Shown piece after piece: positions 35,388 to 43,053 of a stretch of 64,000 nt of DNA. Each line of letters opens with the position of its first letter. The first letter of the stretch is position 1. Made by a program: the position numbers and the translations under genes. Location: contig JAKSJA010000003.1 in assembly GCA_024398495.1 (NCBI GenBank), positions 25,784 to 89,783 of the forward strand. The letters run 5' to 3'. Source of the DNA: Bacteroidaceae bacterium. Its GTDB lineage: Bacteria > Bacteroidota > Bacteroidia > Bacteroidales > Bacteroidaceae. The notes below the pieces were generated by a model, which made no database searches, was not told the DNA's origin, and saw only the letters and a program-made list of their open reading frames with translations.

Positions 35388-37184
35388 ATGACCAGACGTT
35401 TGTTTCTGCTTTCCATTATCTGTATATGTGTGCATATATGCCAGGCACAGATACTTGAACCTGTAAAATTTCATGTTACAGGCGACAGTACACGTATTGT
35501 ATTTAAGGCAAAAATAGAAAAAGGATGGCATGTCTATAGTGTTGTTGACAGCACAGCATCAGCGGAAGACGGCTACGGTCCTACTTGGGCAACATTCAAT
35601 ATACGCCACATAAAAGGTGCAAGTCTTATCGGAAGCCTGCTGGCAATGGGAAACGAACAGAAAAAATATGATGATATGTTCGGTATGAACGTTTGTTATT
35701 TTGAAGATAGTGTCACATTCATACAGAACATAAAAATAACTGATAAACACTATGACATAGACTGCTATCTTGAGTATGGTACGTGTGATGATGTTCAATG
35801 CCTACCCCCAACAACCGTTGACTACAAATACAGTCATACCACTGCCACCAATAAGTCAACAATAACAGACAGTCAATATAAAGACAATCTACTTACAATA
35901 TTTTTTGCTGGTTTTATCGGAGGATTGCTTGCACTTCTTACACCTTGCGTATGGCCAATGATACCAATGACAGTCAGCTTCTTCTTGAAACGAAACACAA
36001 AGAAAAAGAAAGCAATGAAAGAAGCCATAGTCTATGGCTTGTCAATAATAGTGATATACCTATCGCTGGGTATTGCCGTCACATTAATATTCGGTGCTGC
36101 AGCGTTGAACAGCCTTGCCACCAATGCAACAGCAAACATCATCTTTGCATTATTACTCATAATCTTTGTACTTTCTTTCTTTGGACTCTTTGAGTTACGG
36201 TTGCCGTCATCATGGGCAAACAATCTTGACATCGAAGCCGACAAACTGGGACAGGAGCATTCCCACAAATCGTGGGCATATCTACTTTCCATCTTCTTGA
36301 TGGCATTAGTTCTTGTCATCGTCAGCTTCTCATGTACAGGTCCATTGATTGGTGTTCTCCTTGTAAGTGTAGCCTCAGCAGGCACACTACTTGCACCGAC
36401 GGTAGGGATGACGGGATTTGCCTTGGCACTGGCATTTCCGTTTGCACTGTTTGCCATGTTCCCTAATTGGTTGAATACCATGCCAAAATCAGGCAACTGG
36501 ATGAATATAGTGAAGGTGACACTTGCATTCATAGAATTGGCATTTGCACTAAAGTTTATATCTGTTGCCGATCTCGCCTATGGTTGGGGCATCCTGCCAC
36601 GATGGTTGTTTATACTGCTATGGTTACTTATCTTTGTAGCCCTGACAATATACATTGTCTATCAATGGTGCAGAGACAAGAAAGCAAAAATATTGAAAAT
36701 CATAATTTTTGCTTTTGCTCTGACAATGTCTTTATATATGAGCTCTGGCTTTCTGGGCAATCCACTGAAACACGTATCAGCATTCCTGCCTCCGGAAGAA
36801 GAAACCTTGAACGCAAACCATTACAATGACTATGAACAAGGGTTGGCAGCAGCAAAACGACAAAACAAACCTTGTTTCATCGATTTCACCGGCTATGGAT
36901 GCGTCAATTGCCGCAAGATGGAAGCAGCAGTATTCACCGATGCTGAGATAAAAGATATGCTGTCACAAGAATATATCGTCATACGCTTGTTCGTCGATGA
37001 CAGGCGTAATGGCATTGGCAAGAAATGGAGTCAGCTACAGCAGGAAAGATATGGTGCCAACGCACAACCTTATTATATTATTACAGATGATAACGGGACA
37101 CCATTATTACCGGCACGCGGTTATGACGAAGACGTAATGGCATTTAGGGAATTCCTAAAACTCGGTGTATTGAATAATAAATGA
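35388..37184 (+). CDS. Thiol:disulfide interchange protein, DsbD-like
   Basis: The 598-residue protein carries reducing power from the cytoplasm to the periplasm. A signal peptide (RLFLLSIICICVHICQAQ) is followed by an N-terminal DsbD-alpha-like domain (to about residue 160; CYLEYGTCDDVQCLPP holds its cysteine pair). About eight membrane segments follow, with PCVWPMIPMTVSFF and FSCTGPLIGVLL carrying the membrane cysteines. The C-terminal thioredoxin domain has GYGCVNCRKME at about residue 502, a CVNC active site. The electron acceptors are not identifiable here. It sits between lpxB and a small repeat protein. Confidence 0.92.
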   Translation: MTRRLFLLSIICICVHICQAQILEPVKFHVTGDSTRIVFKAKIEKGWHVYSVVDSTASAEDGYGPTWATFNIRHIKGASLIGSLLAMGNEQKKYDDMFGMNVCYFEDSVTFIQNIKITDKHYDIDCYLEYGTCDDVQCLPPTTVDYKYSHTTATNKSTITDSQYKDNLLTIFFAGFIGGLLALLTPCVWPMIPMTVSFFLKRNTKKKKAMKEAIVYGLSIIVIYLSLGIAVTLIFGAAALNSLATNATANIIFALLLIIFVLSFFGLFELRLPSSWANNLDIEADKLGQEHSHKSWAYLLSIFLMALVLVIVSFSCTGPLIGVLLVSVASAGTLLAPTVGMTGFALALAFPFALFAMFPNWLNTMPKSGNWMNIVKVTLAFIELAFALKFISVADLAYGWGILPRWLFILLWLLIFVALTIYIVYQWCRDKKAKILKIIIFAFALTMSLYMSSGFLGNPLKHVSAFLPPEEETLNANHYNDYEQGLAAAKRQNKPCFIDFTGYGCVNCRKMEAAVFTDAEIKDMLSQEYIVIRLFVDDRRNGIGKKWSQLQQERYGANAQPYYIITDDNGTPLLPARGYDEDVMAFREFLKLGVLNNK

Positions 37185-37203
37185 TTCCAAAAACAATAAA
37201 ATT

Positions 37204-37662
37204 ATGAAACGCTTTATCTTATCCACCATTCTATGCATTACCTGTATGGCAATATACTCTGCCACGCATTTATATCAAGGCAGAAACACATATGCAAGCA
37301 ACATAATTGCAACATGGGATGGGAAATATCTGTATAATGGCAATAACGTCTATGCCAGTAACGTGATGCTCACATGGGACGGTGAACACATCTACCAAGG
37401 ACGCAACACCTATACAAGTAACATTGTAGCAACATGGGATGGCAGACATCTATACCATGGAAAAGATAAATACGCATCAAATATCAGATACACTTGGGAT
37501 GGATCGTACATGTATAATGGCAACAACACATACGCCAGCAACATACGTTACACTATTGACAGCGAATATATATATCAAGGAAAAAACAAATACAACTCCA
37601 ATATCCTCTACACATTGGACGGAATAATACCGATTGCTCTACTTATTTATATATTGGGATAA
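37204..37662 (+). CDS. Small secreted protein of 20-residue tandem repeats
   Basis: After a signal peptide (KRFILSTILCITCMAIYS) the 152-residue protein is almost wholly six copies of a 20-residue unit: for example LYQGRNTYASNIIATWDGKY, LYNGNNVYASNVMLTWDGEH, IYQGRNTYTSNIVATWDGRH. The units alternate between a YQG-type and a YNG/YHG-type start, and end in TWDG or related. The regular 20-residue period suggests a beta-propeller or beta-flower-like fold. The C-terminus is a short hydrophobic tail (IIPIALLIYILG). I do not recognise a named family with certainty. It lies 19 bases after the DsbD-like gene and is probably in the same operon. Confidence 0.8.
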   Translation: MKRFILSTILCITCMAIYSATHLYQGRNTYASNIIATWDGKYLYNGNNVYASNVMLTWDGEHIYQGRNTYTSNIVATWDGRHLYHGKDKYASNIRYTWDGSYMYNGNNTYASNIRYTIDSEYIYQGKNKYNSNILYTLDGIIPIALLIYILG

Positions 37663-37716
37663 ACTTGTTCTGTATCATTTTATGTCAAGGAATAATATAT
37701 TTTGTATTTTATTTTT

Positions 37717-37724
37717 TAACTTTG
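37717..37724 (+). promoter_or_regulatory. -7 element of fba
   Basis: TAACTTTG matches the consensus and would give a leader of about 37 bases before the ATG at 37767. The -33 box is unclear. Confidence 0.55.
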
Positions 37725-37766
37725 CAACTCATAACATTAATTATAATCATCTAATAATATAAGATA

Positions 37767-38771
37767 ATGGTAAGTTATAAAGAATTAGGTCTGGTAAATA
37801 CCAGAGAAATGTTTGCTAAGGCAATCAATGGCGGTTATGCTATCCCTGCATTCAATTTCAATAACATGGAACAGTTGCAGGCTATCATCAAGGCTTCATC
37901 AGAGCAGAAATCACCTGTCATATTGCAGGTTTCAAGTGGTGCACGCAACTATGCTAACCCAACTCTTCTGCGTTATATGGCACAGGGTGCTGTAGCATTC
38001 GCAAAGGAACTCGGTTGTGAACATCCAGAAATAGTACTGCATCTTGACCACGGCAGCAGTTTTGAAATTTGCAAGAACTGTGTTGATCTTGGCTTCTCAT
38101 CTGTGATGATAGATGGTAGTTCTCTTCCTTATGATGAGAATATTGCTCTTACAAAACAAGTTGTAGAATATGCCCATAAGTATGATGTCACAGTTGAAGG
38201 CGAGCTTGGAGTTTTGGCTGGTGTTGAAGATGAAGTTGCCGCTGAAGAATCACATTATACAAAACCAGAAGAAGTTATCGACTTCACATCCAAGACAGGG
38301 GTTGATTCATTGGCAATATCAATAGGTACATCTCATGGTGCATACAAATTCAAGCCAGAACAATGTACACGTGACCCAAAGACAGGTAAACTCGTTCCTC
38401 CTCCATTGGCATTCGATGTCCTTGATGAAATCATGGAAAAATTGCCAGGCTTCCCTATCGTATTACATGGATCTTCTTCTGTTCCACAGGAATATGTTGA
38501 TATCATCAACCAGTATGGTGGCAAGTTGCCTGATGCAGTAGGCATTCCAGAAGAGCAGTTGCGTAAGGCTGCAAAGAGTGCTGTATGCAAGATAAACATC
38601 GACTCTGACTCACGTCTTGCATTTACTGCTGCCGTACGTAAAGTACTGGCTGAAAAACCTGCAGAATTCGACCCTCGTAAGTATTGTGGTCCTGCACGTG
38701 ATTTGATGGAAGAACTTTATACTCACAAAATTATTGACGTATTAGGTTCCAACAATAAATTAGCAAAATGA
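37767..38771 (+). CDS. fba: Class II fructose-bisphosphate aldolase
   Basis: This zinc enzyme splits fructose 1,6-bisphosphate into two triose phosphates. The zinc-binding histidines are in VLHLDHGSSFE, ISIGTSHGAYKF and IVLHGSSSVP; the catalytic-side stretch is SSVMIDGSSLPYDENI, and EGELGVLAGVEDEV follows. The 334-residue length and features fit the class IIB group common in Bacteroidetes. It is a single gene with its own promoter. Confidence 0.96.
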   Translation: MVSYKELGLVNTREMFAKAINGGYAIPAFNFNNMEQLQAIIKASSEQKSPVILQVSSGARNYANPTLLRYMAQGAVAFAKELGCEHPEIVLHLDHGSSFEICKNCVDLGFSSVMIDGSSLPYDENIALTKQVVEYAHKYDVTVEGELGVLAGVEDEVAAEESHYTKPEEVIDFTSKTGVDSLAISIGTSHGAYKFKPEQCTRDPKTGKLVPPPLAFDVLDEIMEKLPGFPIVLHGSSSVPQEYVDIINQYGGKLPDAVGIPEEQLRKAAKSAVCKINIDSDSRLAFTAAVRKVLAEKPAEFDPRKYCGPARDLMEELYTHKIIDVLGSNNKLAK

Positions 38772-38855
38772 TAGATTTTCCATCAAAATACGCGTATATT
38801 ATGTTAAATAAAGTTAAAAGCAACAAATATACGTATCATAATTGGAATTTTTATT

Positions 38856-38863
38856 TAATTTTG
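38856..38863 (+). promoter_or_regulatory. -7 element of the histone-like gene
   Basis: TAATTTTG lies 62 bases before the ATG at 38926. It fits TAnnTTTG; no -33 box was resolved. Confidence 0.5.
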
Positions 38864-38925
38864 CACAGACAAGATTATTTTATTTAACTTTTTTACTGAT
38901 TATTAACAAATTAAATTTTACAGAA

Positions 38926-39096
38926 ATGAAAAAATTAGCAAAACAACTCGCAGAACTTTGCAATGCAGTTATCGCTGACATCGAAAAAGTAGAAACTAAC
39001 AAGGCTGCTGCTGCTCGTGTACGCAAGGCTACTCTCGAAATCGCAAAGGTAGGTAAGGAATTCCGCAAGGCTTCCATCGCTGCTGCTAAGAAGTAA
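38926..39096 (+). CDS. Histone H1-like small basic DNA-binding protein
   Basis: The 56-residue protein starts MKKLAKQLAELCNAVIADIE and ends in a lysine-rich tail (KEFRKASIAAAKK). This matches the small histone H1/Hc1-like proteins of Bacteroidetes, which are thought to compact DNA. An in-frame start at 38842 is upstream of the promoter element, so the ATG at 38926 is chosen. Its use of frequent codons (GCT, CGT, AAG, ATC) compared with neighbours suggests strong expression. A perfect terminator follows. Confidence 0.88.
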   Translation: MKKLAKQLAELCNAVIADIEKVETNKAAAARVRKATLEIAKVGKEFRKASIAAAKK

Positions 39097-39122
39097 TACA
39101 TTCTTAAAAGAGATAGAAAAAG

Positions 39123-39151
39123 GAACTCAGCAAAATGAGTTCTTTTTTTTT
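39123..39151 (+). terminator. Intrinsic terminator after the histone-like gene
   Basis: GAACTCA (39123-39129) pairs with TGAGTTC (39136-39142) across a 6-base loop and is followed by nine T residues. Confidence 0.9.
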
Positions 39152-39200
39152 GTACATTCTCTATCTTTCGTCTCGGTTTTGCCGAAAACATAAAAATATG

Positions 39201-39208
39201 TAATTTTG
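39201..39208 (+). promoter_or_regulatory. -7 element of trpS
   Basis: TAATTTTG lies 22 bases before the trpS ATG at 39231. The upstream terminator makes a separate promoter necessary. Confidence 0.6.
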
Positions 39209-39230
39209 CATTTGCTATTAAAAATCAAAA

Positions 39231-40319
39231 ATGGGAAAAATTATTCTTACCGGTGACCGTCCGACAGGTAAACTGCATTTAGGACATTACGTAGGCTCTT
39301 TAAGAGGAAGGGTGGAATTGCAGAATGAAGGCGACTATGACCGCATGTTTGTTTTCATTGCTGATGTACAGGCACTTACTGACAATGCAGACAATCCTGA
39401 GAAGATTCGTCAAAGCATCATGGAAGTAGCACTCGACTATCTTTCTGTTGGTCTGTCTCCAGACAAAGTCACATTCTTCATACAGAGTCAGATTACAGAA
39501 CTGTCTGAACTGACACAATATCTGATGAACCTTGTCACCGTATCACGACTGCAACGCAACCCGACAGTAAAGACAGAGATAAAAATGCGTAACTTTGAAG
39601 CCAACATTCCTGTAGGTTTCTTCTGTTACCCAATATCACAGGCCGCAGACATCACATTGTTCAAGGCCACCACAGTCCCTGTCGGAGAAGATCAGAAGCC
39701 AATGCTTGAACAGACACGCGAACTGGTACGCAGTTTCAACAACGTATATGGAGAGGTGCTGGTAGAGCCAAACATTCTGTTACCGAAAAATCAGGCATGT
39801 CTGCGTCTTCCGGGAACTGATGGTAAAGCAAAGATGAGCAAATCACTTGGCAACTGCATATATCTCTCTGACGACAAAAAAGAAGTGGAGCGCAAAGTGA
39901 AAAGCATGTACACAGACCCTGAACATCTTAACATAGAAGATCCCGGACACGTAGAAGGCAACTGTGTATTCACATATCTTGATGCATTCTGTAAAGATGA
40001 AGATTTCACCGAGTTCTTACCAGAATACAAGAATCTTGATGAAATGAAAGAACATTACAGACGTGGAGGTCTTGGCGATATGAAATGCAAGAAATTGCTC
40101 ATGAAAGTATTGGAAAAAGAACTTGCTCCTATCCGTGAACGTCGACATCAATATGAACAGAACATACCAGAAGTTCTTGATATATTAAAACAAGGTACTG
40201 CTTCAGCACGTACTTTTGCACAACAGACGATGGATGAAGTACGCAAAGCCATGAGCATAAACTATTTTGAAGACACAGAATGGCTTGCACAGCAACAGAG
40301 ACGTTTTGCAGCAGAATGA
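39231..40319 (+). CDS. trpS: Tryptophan--tRNA ligase
   Basis: TrpS charges tRNA-Trp. The class I motifs are [17 protein letters not shown] (the HIGH box reads HLGH) near the N-terminus and KMSKSLGN for KMSKS. Other signatures are [16 protein letters not shown] and [11 protein letters not shown]. Length 362 residues is within the family range. Its stop overlaps the ATG of the ABC ATPase gene (ATGA). Confidence 0.97.
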   Translation: MGKIILTGDRPTGKLHLGHYVGSLRGRVELQNEGDYDRMFVFIADVQALTDNADNPEKIRQSIMEVALDYLSVGLSPDKVTFFIQSQITELSELTQYLMNLVTVSRLQRNPTVKTEIKMRNFEANIPVGFFCYPISQAADITLFKATTVPVGEDQKPMLEQTRELVRSFNNVYGEVLVEPNILLPKNQACLRLPGTDGKAKMSKSLGNCIYLSDDKKEVERKVKSMYTDPEHLNIEDPGHVEGNCVFTYLDAFCKDEDFTEFLPEYKNLDEMKEHYRRGGLGDMKCKKLLMKVLEKELAPIRERRHQYEQNIPEVLDILKQGTASARTFAQQTMDEVRKAMSINYFEDTEWLAQQQRRFAAE

Positions 40320-40990
40320 TAAAGATAGAAAACATCACAAAGAGTTTTGGCAACCTACAGGTATTGAAAGGTATTGACCTCACCATAGACAAAGGTGAGA
40401 TAGTCAGTATCGTAGGTCCGTCCGGAGCTGGCAAAACGACATTACTGCAAATAATAGGAACTCTGGACAAACCCGACTCTGGCAAGGTCATCATTGATGA
40501 TATTGACACCAACCGCCTGTCTGAAAGACGACTGTCCAACTTCAGAAACCAGAAGATAGGATTCGTTTTCCAGTTTCACCAACTTTTGCCTGAATTTACC
40601 GCCATTGAAAACATAATGATTCCAGCATTCATTGCAGGCAAATCTGAAAGACATACAAAGTCAAGAGCCAACGAATTGTTGGATTTCATGGGATTACGCG
40701 ACAGGGCAAAACACAAACCCAATGAACTTTCTGGTGGAGAAAGACAGCGTATTGCCGTAGCACGCGCACTCATCAACAACCCATCCGTCATACTGGCAGA
40801 TGAGCCATCAGGTTCTCTGGATTCGCAGAATAAAGCAGAACTGCACAAACTCTTCTTCGACTTACGGGAGAAGATGGGACAGACCTTTGTCATCGTAACA
40901 CACGATGAGGAACTTGCCTCAACGTGCGACCGCACCATACACATGCAGGATGGGCTCATAACTCCATTGCATACAGTACAACCAGAATGA
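40316..40990 (+). CDS. ABC transporter ATP-binding protein, LolD-like
   Basis: The 224-residue ATPase has Walker [10 protein letters not shown], signature LSGGERQR, Walker [13 protein letters not shown] and switch histidine VTHDEE. The closest group by look is LolD/MacB-type, which drives lipoprotein release or MacB-like mechanotransmission; the permease is not adjacent, so the exact role is open. The ATG at 40316 overlaps the trpS stop; a frame opening at 40280 is rejected because it lies wholly inside trpS. It overlaps the next gene by 4 bases. Confidence 0.9.
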   Translation: MIKIENITKSFGNLQVLKGIDLTIDKGEIVSIVGPSGAGKTTLLQIIGTLDKPDSGKVIIDDIDTNRLSERRLSNFRNQKIGFVFQFHQLLPEFTAIENIMIPAFIAGKSERHTKSRANELLDFMGLRDRAKHKPNELSGGERQRIAVARALINNPSVILADEPSGSLDSQNKAELHKLFFDLREKMGQTFVIVTHDEELASTCDRTIHMQDGLITPLHTVQPE

Positions 40991-41601
40991 TAGAACTTGG
41001 GAAATTCAATAAGCTGAAGGTAAAGCGCAAGGTTGACTTTGGGCTTTATCTCGATGGCGGAGAAGAAGGGAAGATACTGTTGCCAACACGTTATGTACCC
41101 GAAGGCACTAAGATAGGAGACACACTCAACGTATTCCTTTATCTCGACCAAGAAGAACGGCTTATCGCCACTACACAGACCCCTCTGGCACAGGTGGGAG
41201 AATTTGCGATACTCAAGGTAAACTGGGTAAATGAATTTGGTGCTTTCCTTGACTGGGGATTGATGAAAGACCTTTTCTGCCCTTTCCGTGAGCAGAAAAA
41301 GAAAATGCAGATAGGCGAAGAACATCTCGTCTATGTCTTACTGGACAAACAGTCGTACCGCCTCATGGCGTCAGAACGTATAGAACGCTACCTCAACAAT
41401 GATGACTATACCCTGTTTGCGACACAATTACTCCAATACCTGCAAGACCATGACGGACAATGTCCACTTGGAGACAAGAGTCCTGTTTTGGACATCTACA
41501 ACACCTTCCGTGTAAGCAAAAAAGTATTCAAGAAAGCTGTCGGAGACCTTTACAAAAAACATCTTATCATCATCACCGACAAATCCATCCAACTGGCATG
41601 A
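40987..41601 (+). CDS. CvfB-like S1 RNA-binding protein, shortened form
   Basis: The 204-residue protein has two S1-like units ([22 protein letters not shown], and [25 protein letters not shown]) and a C-terminal winged-helix-like part ([22 protein letters not shown]). It resembles the CvfB/YitL family, RNA-binding regulators. Homologues I recall from Bacteroides are about 280 residues, with a third S1-like unit between the second unit and the C-terminal domain; here ERYLNNDD runs straight into [10 protein letters not shown], so about 70 residues appear to be missing in frame. The ATG at 40987 overlaps the ABC gene stop. Confidence 0.85.
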   Translation: MIELGKFNKLKVKRKVDFGLYLDGGEEGKILLPTRYVPEGTKIGDTLNVFLYLDQEERLIATTQTPLAQVGEFAILKVNWVNEFGAFLDWGLMKDLFCPFREQKKKMQIGEEHLVYVLLDKQSYRLMASERIERYLNNDDYTLFATQLLQYLQDHDGQCPLGDKSPVLDIYNTFRVSKKVFKKAVGDLYKKHLIIITDKSIQLA

Positions 41602-41604
41602 AAA

Positions 41605-41630
41605 AAGGGCGATACTCACGTACAGCCCTT
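41605..41630. terminator. Hairpin after the CvfB-like gene
   Basis: AAGGGC (41605-41610) pairs with GCCCTT (41625-41630). The T run lies on the minus-strand side only, so it would stop minus-strand transcription better than the plus-strand operon; its role is uncertain. Confidence 0.35.
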
Positions 41631-41855
41631 CAAAATGATAACAACTAAAAAACATTTACGAAAAAAACATAACAAAAACAACTAACTTAAAAAAACAATA
41701 AAACGAAAAAAATTTTGTTGATCTCCGCTGAGATTCTAATGCAAAAGTAAACCGTTTTTATCCCTGTTGCAAGAGTTGTTTTAATCTTTGTTTCGATAAT
41801 CACTATCGAAAATACCAATAGCAAAAACTTTTTGTTATCCATATTTTGTGTTTAT

Positions 41856-41889
41856 TTTGCTTTCGAAAATAAAAATTGTTTTATATTTG
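41856..41889 (+). promoter_or_regulatory. Promoter of the LysR-type gene, adjacent to the start codon
   Basis: TTTG (41856-41859), 22 bases, then TATATTTG (41882-41889). The -7 element ends 4 bases before the ATG at 41894, so the transcript would start at or next to the ATG. Confidence 0.55.
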
Positions 41890-41893
41890 CAAT

Positions 41894-42790
41894 ATGGAAC
41901 TACGACAATTGAATTATTTTGTAAAGACAGCCCACACGCTGAACTTCAGCGAGGCAGCACGCCAGCTGTATATTTCACAGAGCACACTCAGTCAGCAGAT
42001 TGGGCAGTTGGAAGATGAGTTGAAATGCAAACTCTTCAAACGCGACTCGCACAAAGTGTCACTCACAGAATACGGAGAACGCCTTCTGCCTATGGCACGT
42101 AAATGTATGCAGGATGCTGATGCTTGCGTGATTGAGGTGGGAAACATCAAAAACCTCATGACAGGCACACTGAACATCGGAGTGACACATTCTTTCAGTT
42201 CGTTGTTCTGGCATACCATGAAAGAGTTTCTATATACATATAAAGGAGTAAAACTCAATGTCTATTATACCAACACGGAAAAACTTGTCAATATGCTGTT
42301 GAAAAGAGATATTGACTTTGCCTTGGCATTCAAATCAGAAAACAACTACGAAGAGTTTGAATCATATCCGCTCTTCCAAGACACCCTCTGCGCCATCGTC
42401 CCTAAAAAACACGAACTGGCATCAAGAAAGAAAGTACATCTGAAAGACCTTGAGCCATACCCTATCACCATGCCTACGAAAGGAGTACAAGGCAGACGAT
42501 GGATTGACCGTGAATTGCGCAACAATCCAGACATTCATCTGCGCACAAGAATAGAACTCAACGATGCGAAGTTCCTGCTTGACCTTGTAGAACAGGGAGA
42601 GAAACTTGTCACCATCCTTGCCGGCACCACCATTGCCAACCATAAGAACCTTGTGGCGATACCACTCGACATTAAAGACAACATACTGCAAGGCTGTGTG
42701 CACGTAATGAAAGACAGATACCGCAAGCACTCCGCATCAGAGTTTGTCCGTATGCTCCGCGAGTCCCCATACGTCCGCATCATGCAGTAA
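41894..42790 (+). CDS. LysR family transcriptional regulator
   Basis: The N-terminal winged helix-turn-helix (RQLNYFVKTAHTLNFSEAARQLYISQSTLSQQIGQLE, residues 3-40) and a periplasmic-binding-type effector domain (from about residue 90) identify a LysR-type regulator of 298 residues. The effector and target genes cannot be read from sequence; the nearest downstream genes are on the other strand, so it may act in trans or on itself. The frame opens at 41876, but that start lies upstream of the -7 element, so the ATG at 41894 is preferred. Confidence 0.92.
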   Translation: MELRQLNYFVKTAHTLNFSEAARQLYISQSTLSQQIGQLEDELKCKLFKRDSHKVSLTEYGERLLPMARKCMQDADACVIEVGNIKNLMTGTLNIGVTHSFSSLFWHTMKEFLYTYKGVKLNVYYTNTEKLVNMLLKRDIDFALAFKSENNYEEFESYPLFQDTLCAIVPKKHELASRKKVHLKDLEPYPITMPTKGVQGRRWIDRELRNNPDIHLRTRIELNDAKFLLDLVEQGEKLVTILAGTTIANHKNLVAIPLDIKDNILQGCVHVMKDRYRKHSASEFVRMLRESPYVRIMQ

Positions 42791-42816
42791 ACACAAAATT
42801 ACTTTTTCAAAAAAAC

Positions 42817-42847
42817 AAGGGTGCAAACTTTTTTTGTCTGCACCCTT
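42817..42847 (-). terminator. Terminator of BspA-like cassette 1
   Basis: AAGGGTGCA (42817-42825) pairs with TGCACCCTT (42839-42847). Read on the minus strand, the hairpin is followed by a T-rich run, so it ends the cassette after the short peptide gene. The same AAGGGTGCA hairpin ends cassette 2. Confidence 0.85.
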
Positions 42848-42852
42848 ATTCA

Positions 42853-43035
42853 TTACTTGAACATCAAATCCGATTCGCCTGTAGGATTCAGTTCTGCTGA
42901 CTGTGTTCCCAGAGCATCATTGTCTGTTTCCACAGGAATCTCGTACCAGTCATCATCCGACTCTCCAGAACCACAAAACATTTTTGTCGGTCCCAATACC
43001 ATAACATCAATGGATGGTCTTAAATATTTTTTCAT
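42853..43035 (-). CDS. Short acidic peptide of BspA-like cassette 1
   Basis: This 60-residue frame starts MKKYLRPSIDVMVLG and ends ESDLMFK. The paralogous frame in cassette 2 shares MKxYLRPS, a CxGS motif around residue 21-24, W-x-EIP-x-E and the C-terminal LMFK, while the middle differs, so the ends are under selection. There is no signal peptide. It lies 18 bases after the large gene and has a strong ribosome site, GGAGG seven bases before the ATG. I recall similar short MKKYxxP-type frames beside adhesin genes in Prevotella and Bacteroides, but no known function. Confidence 0.75.
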   Translation of the reverse strand: MKKYLRPSIDVMVLGPTKMFCGSGESDDDWYEIPVETDNDALGTQSAELNPTGESDLMFK

Positions 43036-43053
43036 ATCAAGCCCTCCAACTTT

